The translations under genes and the position numbers were made by a program. Below, one piece after another: positions 6,163 through 14,485 of a DNA stretch of 64,000 bases (position 1 is its first letter; every line of letters begins with the position of its first letter). The DNA comes from Cellvibrionales bacterium UBA4451 (GTDB taxonomy: Bacteria > Pseudomonadota > Gammaproteobacteria > Pseudomonadales > Porticoccaceae), in contig DGPB01000008.1 of the NCBI GenBank assembly GCA_002390285.1, positions 62,001 to 126,000 of the forward strand, in the 5' to 3' direction. The notes beneath the pieces were generated by a model, which did not search any database, had not been told where the DNA came from, and saw only the letters and a program-made list of their open reading frames with translations.

Positions 6163-7551
6163 TCAATGTACCTTTCGGCGGGGGATGCCCAGTTTCTGGC
6201 GTCGTTCCCACAAGCATTTACGACTGATACCCAATTTTTGAGCAAGTTCGGTTTCGCTCATGGCTTCCTGATTCTCCAAGACAAATTGAGTGAAATAGTC
6301 TTCCAGTGATAAGCCTTCGGGTGGATCTGAGTTTATGTGCCTGATATTGCTTGAGCGGGAGGCGGCTGCTCTTTCATTCACGCCCTCTTTAGCCTTTTTA
6401 TCCAGGTCTACCAGTGACAGGTCGATACCCAGTAGATCGTGGGTAATTCGCTCGTTGTCATCGCAGAGAATTGCTGCTCGCTCCAAGGAGTTTTCCAGTT
6501 CACGAATATTCCCCGGCCAATCGTAGGTGGTAATCGCCCGAATGGCATCTGGTGCCAGCTCAAGGTGACGTTTATTCAGTTTTTTGTATTGTTTTTTTAG
6601 AAGCACATCAGCTATTTCTAAAATATCGTTGCCCCGTGAGCGGAGAGGAGGCAAGTCCAGATTGACCACATTGATTCGGTAGAATAGATCTTCCCGAAAC
6701 AGATTCTTTTCACAGAGCTTTTTTAAATTGCGGTGGGTGGCGGCTACCAAGCGAATATCTACCTTTCGTGATTTTACCGAACCAATGGGGCGTACTTCTT
6801 TTTCCTGTAGTACACGAAGTAGTCTGGCCTGTGCTTCAAGTGGCAGTTCTCCTACTTCATCTAAAAACAGCGTACCTCCATCCGCGGCGGCAACCAGCCC
6901 CTTGCGTGCGTCGGTCGCACCGGTAAATGCGCCTTTCTCATGGCCAAATAGTTCAGCCTCAATGAGGTTTTCTGGAATAGCGGCGCAGTTCACACAGATC
7001 AGTGGATGTTTGGCTCTCCGGCTTTCATTGTGAATAGCAATGGCGGCCAGCTCTTTACCCGTCCCTGTCTCGCCATGGATTAACACGGTAGCGTCCGTTT
7101 TGGCGACTTTGTGCAGAATGTTAAAGACGTGTTTCATCGCTGGGCTGGTGCCGATCATTCCTCGGGAATGTGGCGAGGGGGTTTGACCATCCCTTGGCAC
7201 TTTGGGGCTGCTAAGGATACGTTTAACACGGGCGAGCAATTCATTGTGGTCAAAGGGCTTGGGAAGATAGTCCACGGCACCGAGGCGCATGGTTTCAACC
7301 GCAGACTTCAGACTGGCGTAACTGGTCATAATTAACACGGGGACTCCCCCGGCCAGTTGAATAAGGTCTGTTCCAGGTGCTTCGGGAAGTCGAAGTGCGC
7401 TGATAATGAGAGAAAAGTCTGAGAGTTTAAATTTATCTAGCGCATCTTGGATACTGCGAGCCCCGCTTGTCTCATAACGGTTACTCTTGAGCAGTTTCTG
7501 GATAGAGATGCGAATGGCTTCTTCATCTTCGACAATCAGGATTTTATTCAT
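6163..7551 (-). CDS. cbrB: CbrB-type sigma54-dependent regulator lacking the phospho-acceptor Asp
   Basis: A 462-residue NtrC-family activator: receiver (1-115), AAA+ ATPase (about 132-365) and a Fis-type helix-turn-helix at the end. The ATPase is intact, with Walker A GETGTGKE (160-167), the sigma54-contact loop GAFTGA (207-212) and Walker B GGTLFLDE. The C-terminal SETELAQKLGISRKCLWERR and the receiver text are very close to Pseudomonas CbrB as I recall it. In the receiver the acidic pair E8/D9, T76 and K98 remain, but the phosphorylated aspartate is alanine (A52 in LIISALRLP, codon GCA at 7398-7396). The synteny gluQ-cbrB-pcnB supports the identity; the kinase gene cbrA, normally just upstream, is absent. 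It probably drives the RNA gene just downstream. Confidence 0.88.
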   Translation of the reverse strand: MNKILIVEDEEAIRISIQKLLKSNRYETSGARSIQDALDKFKLSDFSLIISALRLPEAPGTDLIQLAGGVPVLIMTSYASLKSAVETMRLGAVDYLPKPFDHNELLARVKRILSSPKVPRDGQTPSPHSRGMIGTSPAMKHVFNILHKVAKTDATVLIHGETGTGKELAAIAIHNESRRAKHPLICVNCAAIPENLIEAELFGHEKGAFTGATDARKGLVAAADGGTLFLDEVGELPLEAQARLLRVLQEKEVRPIGSVKSRKVDIRLVAATHRNLKKLCEKNLFREDLFYRINVVNLDLPPLRSRGNDILEIADVLLKKQYKKLNKRHLELAPDAIRAITTYDWPGNIRELENSLERAAILCDDNERITHDLLGIDLSLVDLDKKAKEGVNERAAASRSSNIRHINSDPPEGLSLEDYFTQFVLENQEAMSETELAQKLGISRKCLWERRQKLGIPRRKVH

Positions 7552-7635
7552 AACTGGCCTGTAGCAGACTTATGCTGTTTATTCGGCAATGTGTGTGAAT
7601 GTCGTGTTGCTAGGGCTCCTAGTGTTACCTCGATA

Positions 7636-8529
7636 TCAGCTGGATGCAACCCTCTCCATCACTGGGGGTACTCGCTCGCGCCGCCAGTTTTCTGCCCCCC
7701 ACACCAATAACTCACTACAATCTGCATGGATAAGTTCAGTGGGTGGAGGTAGACCAAGCCAATGCATAGCCGATATGAGATTGGCGGAGGCTGTTTTGGC
7801 ATCAATCGAGGGCGTTAGGTTTTGCTTGCTAAGCTTTTGCCCATCCGCGTTGATTGCCACGGGTATATGCCCATATAGCGGTGTAGGAAGCGCCAGTAGC
7901 TGTTGAAGACAGATTTGTCTGGGGGTAGAGTCCAATAAATCGCTGCCGCGAATGACATGACTGATCTGTTGAAAGGCATCATCGATGACCACGGCTAACT
8001 GGTAGGCAAAAAGACCATCCTTGCGATGCAGCACTACATCGCCAACCTCATGTTTGATGTCCTGCCGCTGTTGTCCCTGAAAGATATCATTGAATGTAAT
8101 CTGACTTTGAGTTGGCGCCTCTAGTCGTAGGGCTGAAGGTGCAGAGGGGTCTTTCAGTTTACAGCGACAAGGGTGAAGGCCACCTTGTTCTTTTAATTGC
8201 TGTCGGCTGCATTGACAGGGGTAGGTGACCCCCATATGTTGCAGTTTCTCGAGGGTTGCGAGGTAGGCTTCAGTGCGTTGGCTTTGATACAGAATCTCAC
8301 CATCCCAGTTCAAACCATGCTGTTGAAGCTGTTGCAGAATGCCATCAGCAGCTCCAGGTAGTTCTCTCGGTGGATCGATGTCCTCTATACGTACCAGCCA
8401 GGTGCCATGGTGTGCTTTGGCCTCCAGGTAGCTGGCCAGCGCGCTGACCAAGGAGCCAAAATGTAGGGGGCCGGAGGGAGAGGGGGCAAAGCGCCCGATA
8501 TAAGGGCATTCGGGCAGGAGTGCTGTCAT
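7636..8529 (-). CDS. gluQ: Glutamyl-Q tRNA(Asp) synthetase
   Basis: A 297-residue paralogue of the GluRS catalytic domain that lacks the anticodon-binding domain and attaches glutamate to queuosine in tRNA(Asp). The class I signature is GRFAPSPSGPLHFGSL, the zinc-binding cysteines are in CQCSRQQL...HPCRC, and KLSKQN replaces KMSKS. Length matches the family (about 290-300). It sits directly downstream of dksA, as in E. coli and Pseudomonas, with a 69-bp gap. cbrB follows after 84 bp with no room for cbrA. Confidence 0.95.
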   Translation of the reverse strand: MTALLPECPYIGRFAPSPSGPLHFGSLVSALASYLEAKAHHGTWLVRIEDIDPPRELPGAADGILQQLQQHGLNWDGEILYQSQRTEAYLATLEKLQHMGVTYPCQCSRQQLKEQGGLHPCRCKLKDPSAPSALRLEAPTQSQITFNDIFQGQQRQDIKHEVGDVVLHRKDGLFAYQLAVVIDDAFQQISHVIRGSDLLDSTPRQICLQQLLALPTPLYGHIPVAINADGQKLSKQNLTPSIDAKTASANLISAMHWLGLPPPTELIHADCSELLVWGAENWRRERVPPVMERVASS

Positions 8530-8598
8530 GGTAATGCCGAGGGCGGCAGGTGCTGCCCCCGTAAACTGTTGGTTGCCGGTAAGTCCGTCGTTGGTAAG

Positions 8599-9045
8599 TT
8601 AACCGCCGGTAAGCTGCTTTTCTTTGATTTCATCAAGAGTCTTACAGTCAACGCAAAGGCTAGCTGTGGGGCGTGCTTCAAGTCGGCGAATACCGATGTC
8701 TACGCCACACTGATCGCAAAAACCATAGTCGTCGCTTCCGATACGTTCCATCGTGCTGTCGATTTTCTTAATCAACTTGCGTTCACGATCACGGGTGCGA
8801 AGCTCAAGGCTGAATTCTTCTTCTTGAGTAGCTCGGTCTGCGGGGTCAGGAAAATTGGATGCTTCATCCTTCATGTGGGATACAGTGCGATCCACCTCTT
8901 CCATCAGTTCCCGTTTCCAGGACAGCAGCATTTTTTTGAAGTGTTCTTTCTGCGCACCATTCATGTACTCCTCACCTTTCTTTTCGGTGTAGGGAGTGAA
9001 GTCATGGGCTGAGGCAACAGTAGTTGTTTCTGCGTTCATTGGCAT
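8599..9045 (-). CDS. dksA: RNA polymerase-binding transcription factor DksA
   Basis: Binds the RNA polymerase secondary channel and works with ppGpp in the stringent response. The coiled-coil with the DPADRATQEEE tip is present and carries the aspartates that reach the active site. The four-cysteine zinc finger is complete (CDQC...CVDC). I use the ATG at 9043-9045 (148 aa, the usual size), which has GGA 5 nt upstream; ATG 9039 is an alternative. A longer frame from a TTG at 9108 would add an unusual N-terminal extension and is not favoured. It heads the dksA-gluQ pair. Confidence 0.95.
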   Translation of the reverse strand: MPMNAETTTVASAHDFTPYTEKKGEEYMNGAQKEHFKKMLLSWKRELMEEVDRTVSHMKDEASNFPDPADRATQEEEFSLELRTRDRERKLIKKIDSTMERIGSDDYGFCDQCGVDIGIRRLEARPTASLCVDCKTLDEIKEKQLTGG

Positions 9046-9291
9046 GTGTTCCAGCACTCGGTGATTTGCGAGACCCGCGTTTATAGTGCCAGCGGGGAAT
9101 TTTTTCAAGTAAAAAAATGCTATTTATCTTGTTATTTGTACAATTTACCCGTTTAAGTGATTTTTCAGGTTGTTATTCAGCATGTCATTTCGTTTCTATT
9201 GAGAGCGAACTCTATTTGATTGCAGAGTTAATAGCGCCATAATACCTTGCATTTTTTGACCTCATTTACATGGCATAAGGAGTGTGACTAC

Positions 9292-10458
9292 GTGCGGTTA
9301 GCTGATCGAACTCGTCATTTGACACCATTTAAAGTGGTAGATTTTATTCAGGCTGCCGTTGAGCTTCAGGCTCAGGGTCGGGATATTGTGCGGATGGCTA
9401 TCGGTGAACCCGGGTTTGCCACTGCCGGCCCTATTGTCGAGTCAGCAAAACAGGCCCTTGCTGAGGGCAAGACATTCTATACTCCCCCCTGTGGTATACC
9501 GGAGTTGCGCCAAGCTATCGCCGACTATTACCAACAGCGTTATGGCCTGACTATTGACCCACAGCGGATTATCGTGACAACCGGAAGCAGCGCTGCCTTG
9601 GGTATGATTTGCGATTTGCTGCTAAACCCCAGTGATGGTCTGCTAATGTCAGATCCCGGCTACCCTTGCAATCCAAACTTTGTACGTCGCCTTGATGCCG
9701 AACCACAGTTTGTTCCCGTAGACCCCAGTGGTAACTATCAACTTACAGCAGAGCTGGTGGCATCCCACTGGCAGGATAATACCGTTGGCGTGATGGTGGC
9801 ATCGCCCAGTAATCCCACGGGTGAAATTATTAGCCGTGATAACTTGGCGGCGTTGTATCGAGAAGTTTCAGATCGTGGTGGAAATCTTATTGTTGATGAA
9901 ATCTATCATGGACTGACCTATGGAAACGAGCCAGTCGCATCTATTCTAGAGATCACCGACGGAGCTTTTGTCGTTAATAGTTTCTCAAAATATTTCGGTA
10001 TGACGGGTTGGCGGTTGGGATGGATGGTTATACCTGAGGGATTGACCGATACCATCAATGTGGTAGCCCAGAATTTCTATATTTCAAGCCCGAGTGTCGC
10101 TCAATATGCTGCCTTGGCGGCCTTTGAACCAGAAACCATTAGTATTCTTGAACAGCACCGGGACGAGTTCAAAAAGCGGCGGGATTTTTTGGTGCCTGCA
10201 TTGCGAGAGCTAGGGTTTGGCGTCAGCCATGTGCCTGAGGGTGCATTTTATGTGTACGCCGATGTGCAAGCGTTCACTGACGATTGTGAGGCCTTTTGTT
10301 GGCACTTGCTCTATGAGCATGGTGTGGCCTGTACGCCAGGCACTGATTTCGGGCATCATCGAGCGAATCACCATGTGAGGTTTGCCTATACCGAGCCTCT
10401 GGATCGGCTGAAGCTGGGTGTTGAGCGGATAAGGCAAGCACTTAGTCAAGTCGCTTAG
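9292..10458 (+). CDS. PLP-dependent class I/II aminotransferase
   Basis: A 388-residue fold-type I aminotransferase close to aspartate aminotransferase-like enzymes. Visible are the substrate-binding IGEPGF, TTGSSAALG cofactor loop, SNPTGEI, IVDEIYHGL (PLP-ring Asp) and NSFSKYFGMTGWRLGW, which holds the Schiff-base lysine. I prefer the GTG at 9292 because AAGGAG lies 9 nt upstream and the family motif block begins right after it; a TTG at 9247 would add 15 unconvincing residues. The amino donor is unknown. The neighbourhood dksA / aminotransferase / sfsA recurs in related bacteria, but no functional link is evident. Confidence 0.9.
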   Translation: MRLADRTRHLTPFKVVDFIQAAVELQAQGRDIVRMAIGEPGFATAGPIVESAKQALAEGKTFYTPPCGIPELRQAIADYYQQRYGLTIDPQRIIVTTGSSAALGMICDLLLNPSDGLLMSDPGYPCNPNFVRRLDAEPQFVPVDPSGNYQLTAELVASHWQDNTVGVMVASPSNPTGEIISRDNLAALYREVSDRGGNLIVDEIYHGLTYGNEPVASILEITDGAFVVNSFSKYFGMTGWRLGWMVIPEGLTDTINVVAQNFYISSPSVAQYAALAAFEPETISILEQHRDEFKKRRDFLVPALRELGFGVSHVPEGAFYVYADVQAFTDDCEAFCWHLLYEHGVACTPGTDFGHHRANHHVRFAYTEPLDRLKLGVERIRQALSQVA

Positions 10459-10510
10459 GTCAGTCACTGAAGTAGACTTGTTCAGCAACAGCTCAAATTA
10501 AGGCGCCCAA

Positions 10511-11218
10511 ATGAAGATTAACCCACCCTTTAAAAAAGCGGTGCTATTGAATCGTTATAAACGGTTTTTGGCAGATATTCGACTTAATACTGGCGCAGAA
10601 CTAACCATCCACTGTCCGAATACCGGTTCGATGAAAAACTGTTGGGCCCCAGAAACACCCTGCTGGTTTTCACGCTCCAACAACCCGAAACGCAAGTTGC
10701 CCGGTACCCTTGAAATCACCACAACCCCGGATGGGTTTTTAACGGGTGTTAATACCAACCGCCCAAATAAATTGGTTCGAGAAGCCATTGAAAATGGCAC
10801 GATTGTCGAGTTGCAGGGTTATGAGAGTATTCGCCCAGAGGTGAAATACGGTGAAGAAAATAGCCGGATTGATCTACTGTTAAGCCAAGGTGAACGGCGA
10901 TGTTATGTGGAGGTAAAAAATGCCACGTTAGGTGTGGGCAAGGGGTTGGTTCAATTTCCTGATGCCGTAACGACCCGCGGCACAAAACATCTACGTGAGC
11001 TGGCTGCTATGGTTGAACAAGGACATCGTGCTGTACTGGTCTTTTGCGTACAACACACAGGGGCTGAGTCTATTGGTCCTGCCGATGATATCGATCCTAT
11101 CTATGGGATAACCCTGCGCAAGGCAATGGACGCCGGTGTCGAGGTTCTGGCCTATGGTTGCACGTTGTCTCCGTCAGAAGTTGTGATCGACCAGCGATTG
11201 CCATTTAACTGTCCATAG
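10511..11218 (+). CDS. sfsA: SfsA-family protein (sugar fermentation stimulation homologue)
   Basis: A 235-residue SfsA protein. The N-terminal OB-like part contains HCPNTGSMKNCW, and the C-terminal nuclease-like part carries SRIDLLLS, CYVEVKNATL (an acidic/lysine E-x-K motif like that of PD-(D/E)xK nucleases) and FPDAVTTRGTKHLREL. E. coli SfsA was found as a factor raising maltose gene expression; DNA binding and nuclease activity have been suggested for the family, but its role is unsettled. It starts 52 bp after the aminotransferase stop and may be co-transcribed with it. An AAGG lies about 9 nt before the ATG. Confidence 0.93.
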   Translation: MKINPPFKKAVLLNRYKRFLADIRLNTGAELTIHCPNTGSMKNCWAPETPCWFSRSNNPKRKLPGTLEITTTPDGFLTGVNTNRPNKLVREAIENGTIVELQGYESIRPEVKYGEENSRIDLLLSQGERRCYVEVKNATLGVGKGLVQFPDAVTTRGTKHLRELAAMVEQGHRAVLVFCVQHTGAESIGPADDIDPIYGITLRKAMDAGVEVLAYGCTLSPSEVVIDQRLPFNCP

Positions 11219-11238
11219 CTTTTTCAGGCCTTAAGGCA

Positions 11239-12148
11239 TTATGACAGACCCAGAGATGAAGCTAGGTCGGCAGCCTCTTCAATAATTCCGGGCAGTGACT
11301 TGGCTAGAAAAGCGGGTGCAGCAAACAGCCCATGACTGCCCGCTTTGGTTAGGATTTTCCCAACTAGTCGTTTAATTTCTGTTTCATCCATCTCTGCTAT
11401 TTCGGGCTTTTACAGGGCAAGTAAGCTGAGATCGTCAGCGACGGATAGGACATCGAAAAGCGTCACTGATGGCGCCGCTTGGGTGAATTTACTACGTGGT
11501 TGGCGGGGTTCTGTCTCTGGTTTTAAGTGATGAGTGATAGCTTGAGAAATGGGTTCAGGTATGCTCCAGCTTTTGAGTAAGGCAATGGTTATAGCTGCAC
11601 TGGTATGGCCAAATATTTCATGCTCTTTGATCATCAGTTCTTGGTTGGAGGTTGGATATGCTCCCAATGCATTAAACTTGTCTAGATCGTCCATGAGTAG
11701 AATAAATCGACCAATTTCATGGAGAAGACCGGTTAAATAGGATTGCTCCGTGTTTAGTTTATTCAGGTGAGCCAACTTTCTTGATGCGACAGCTACCTGT
11801 AATGCATGGATCCAGAGGTTTCGGTGAAATTGCGTGCTGGGCGTAAAAATCTTGGAGAGCGAGATCAGGGTAATCAAAGACGACACTTGATCGACACCTA
11901 TAACTTGCCACGGCTTGGTGAAGCGTTTCTATTTCAGTGCTGCCTCCCAGCGCTGCTGAATTGGAAAGCTTAATGATTTGAGCGGCAATGACCGGGTCTT
12001 TGGACGCCAGTTCGAGTACTTCTTCATAATAATCTGTTCCGTTTTTATCCAGCGCGAGTAATTGTGATGCGCTCACCGGAAGTACTGGCAGCTTGGCTCT
12101 ATATGATCTGGAAGAAGACTTGTCAGCGGGGGGGCGAGGCTTTAGCAT
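11239..12148 (-). pseudogene. HDOD-domain signalling protein, broken by frameshift and stop
   Basis: The N-terminal piece (12148 to about 11906) reads through DPVIAAQIIKLSNSAALGG and ETLHQAVA, the start of an HDOD domain. Removing one base at 11905/11906 joins it to VIGVDQVSSLITLISLSKIF and the rest of the domain (YLTGLLHEIGRF, EHEIFGHTSAAI) in perfect register with the HDOD pattern. The frame then meets a TAA at 11412-11410 yet stays open afterwards for 56 further codons (MDETEIKRLVGKIL... to ...DLASSLGLS), ending at 11241-11239. Restored, it would be about 302 aa, a normal single-HDOD size. Two independent lesions argue for real decay over a single read error. HDOD proteins are non-catalytic HD relatives involved in signalling. 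Confidence 0.82.
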
Positions 12149-12273
12149 TCATATAGCGTGGGTATCTCGAACCGTAGGGATTACCTTATATAGGCGAGAA
12201 TGATTCTATAGTGGTGGATGATATTTAGCCAATAAGCGCCTCGGCATGGCATGGCGCTGCCTATACGTAGTTG

Positions 12274-14352
12274 TCAGGCAAACAACCCTTTTAGCGCATC
12301 CAGTGATTTCTGACCTTTATCTTTGGCGACCTCTGGATTGCTGTCGCCAAATCCTTCCCGCTCTAGATCGTCCTGCGGCAGCTCATCCAGAAATCGGCTG
12401 GGGGTGGTGCTGAGGATTTCACCAAATTGTTTGCGCTTACTGGCCATGGTCATGGTGAGGGTTTGTCTCGCCCGGGTGATACCCACATAGGCAAGCCGAC
12501 GCTCCTCTTCCAGGTTGCCTTCATCAATACTGTTACGGTGAGGAAGAATGCCGTCTTCCATGCCAATGAGAAAGACATGAGGAAACTCCAGGCCCTTGGC
12601 AGCATGGAGTGTCATCAGTTGGACTTTGTCATCGGCGGACTCTTCCTCCTGGCGATCCAGTAAGTCCCGTAATATGAGTTTAGCGATGGCATCTTGCATC
12701 TGGCCTTCATCGGCGCTTTCTTTTGTAATGGCTTCGGTGCTTTCTTGGTAACCCGCTTCGCTGTCATCTTCGCCTGCCACCGACATATCATCTTTTTGCA
12801 GCAGTTTTTTGATTTGATCCAGTAGGAAGTTGACGTTGCCCATGCGTTTTTCGGCCACAGCACCGCTGCTAGCATTTTGATGAAGCCAGCCTTCGTAATC
12901 GATGTCATTCACCATTTCACGAATGGCAGCAACAGCATCGCCATTGCTACAGCTGCGTTCCACATTTTGAACCCAATGCTTGAATCGCTGTAGTCGTTCC
13001 AGGTTTTGGGATGGGACTTGAGATTGCAGACCAACTTCATCGATGGCATCCATCAATGAGATGTGTCGCTCATTGGCGTAATGACCGAGCTTCTCCAGTG
13101 TGGAAGTACCAATCTGGCGACGAGGTGTATTGATGACTCTCAGAAAAGCGTTGTCGTCATCGGAATTCACCACCAGCCGCAAATAGGCCATGATGTCCTT
13201 GATTTCAGTGCGGGCGTAAAAAGAGGTTCCACCACTGAGGTGATAGGGCACAGCTTGAGTCTGTAATTTCATCTCAAGTAATTTGGCTTGATGATTGCTC
13301 CGGTAAAGAACAGCAAAATCGCGAAAATGGCAGTGTTTGCGCAGCTTCATATCCAGAATTTCATTTACCACCCGTTCCGTTTCCACCTCCTCGTTGGGGG
13401 TGCGAATCAATCGCAGCGGATCACCTGGGCCAAGTTCACTCCACAGAGATTTACTAAAGACATGAGGGTTGTTGTCAATGAGTTGGTTGGCCGCTTTTAG
13501 GATCAGACCGGTAGAGCGGTAATTCTGCTCCAATTTGATCACGTTTATCCCAGGAAAATCCTCGTTCAGTTGAACCAGGTTTTCTGGCTTAGCACCACGC
13601 CAGGCATAAATAGACTGATCATCATCCCCGACGACGGTTAGGGCGCAGCGCGTGCCCGCCAATAATTTCACCAGCTGGTACTGGGCGTGGTTGGTGTCCT
13701 GGTATTCGTCCACCAATAGATAGCGGATACGGTTCTGCCATTTTTCCAGAATATCCGGGTGGTCCCGGAACAGGCACGCAGGGATCAGAATCAGATCATC
13801 GAAATCCACGGCATTGTAGGCGCGCAGTGCCTGGCTATAGCGCTCGTAGACCATGGCGATGGACTGTTCGCCGCTATTCTCTGCTTGAGACAGCGCCTGA
13901 GCGGGTGAGCGCAGATCATTCTTCCAGCGGGAGATCTGACTTTGTGCAAGATCCAGATGGTCTGCATCCAGATCAGAACTTTTTAACATTAATTCTTTGA
14001 GCAGATTTTTAGCATCCTCGGCATCGAAGATTGAAAAGCCCCGTTTGAAGCCGAGTTGCTTACTCTCCCGGCGGATAATGGTAAGGCCCAGATTGTGGAA
14101 GGTGGAAACAGTCAGGCCGCGGGCCTCTTTGCCACTCACCAGCTTACCGGACCGCGCTTTCATCTCCCGGGCCGCTTTATTGGTAAACGTCACGGCAGCA
14201 ATATTCCGGGCACTGATGCCGCACTGGTTGATCAGATAGGCAATCTTTTGGGTGATCACACTGGTTTTGCCGCTACCAGCACCGGCCAGTACTAACAATG
14301 GCCCATCGATATATTTAACAGCGGCTTTTTGTTGTGGGTTGAGGTTCTTCAA
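12274..14352 (-). CDS. rep: ATP-dependent DNA helicase Rep
   Basis: A 692-residue superfamily 1A 3'-5' helicase that removes proteins ahead of the replication fork. Motifs in order: Q-motif LNPQQKAAV, Walker A LAGAGSGKT, motif Ia AAVTFTNKAAREMK, Walker B LLVDEYQDTN, motif III VVGDDDQSIYAWRGA, LEQNYRS, and late LMTLHAAKGLEFPHVF and EERRLAYVGITRA. The N-terminus and size resemble E. coli Rep (673 aa) more than UvrD. The start appears to be a TTG (14352-14350), since an in-frame stop lies four codons upstream; no strong Shine-Dalgarno is visible. It is a single gene, 133 bp from phaC. Confidence 0.93.
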   Translation of the reverse strand: MKNLNPQQKAAVKYIDGPLLVLAGAGSGKTSVITQKIAYLINQCGISARNIAAVTFTNKAAREMKARSGKLVSGKEARGLTVSTFHNLGLTIIRRESKQLGFKRGFSIFDAEDAKNLLKELMLKSSDLDADHLDLAQSQISRWKNDLRSPAQALSQAENSGEQSIAMVYERYSQALRAYNAVDFDDLILIPACLFRDHPDILEKWQNRIRYLLVDEYQDTNHAQYQLVKLLAGTRCALTVVGDDDQSIYAWRGAKPENLVQLNEDFPGINVIKLEQNYRSTGLILKAANQLIDNNPHVFSKSLWSELGPGDPLRLIRTPNEEVETERVVNEILDMKLRKHCHFRDFAVLYRSNHQAKLLEMKLQTQAVPYHLSGGTSFYARTEIKDIMAYLRLVVNSDDDNAFLRVINTPRRQIGTSTLEKLGHYANERHISLMDAIDEVGLQSQVPSQNLERLQRFKHWVQNVERSCSNGDAVAAIREMVNDIDYEGWLHQNASSGAVAEKRMGNVNFLLDQIKKLLQKDDMSVAGEDDSEAGYQESTEAITKESADEGQMQDAIAKLILRDLLDRQEEESADDKVQLMTLHAAKGLEFPHVFLIGMEDGILPHRNSIDEGNLEEERRLAYVGITRARQTLTMTMASKRKQFGEILSTTPSRFLDELPQDDLEREGFGDSNPEVAKDKGQKSLDALKGLFA

Positions 14353-14485
14353 GAGTGCTGGCTATTCCGGGCTGCAAAAAGGCAGCGGATTGTAGCAGGG
14401 CGATAGACCGTCGCCAGCGCTATTACCAGTTTTTGCTAAAGTTCGGGTATTAACCAAAAACTCGATGCTATCCAAACACGCCATT

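Noticed and set aside
9046..9108. N-terminally extended DksA from TTG 9108
   Set aside because: The extension is absent from the family; ATG 9045 gives the standard length and has a plausible ribosome-binding site.
14399..14415. GGCGA/TCGCC hairpin downstream of phaC
   Set aside because: Only 5 bp of stem and no T-tract; not enough to call a terminator.
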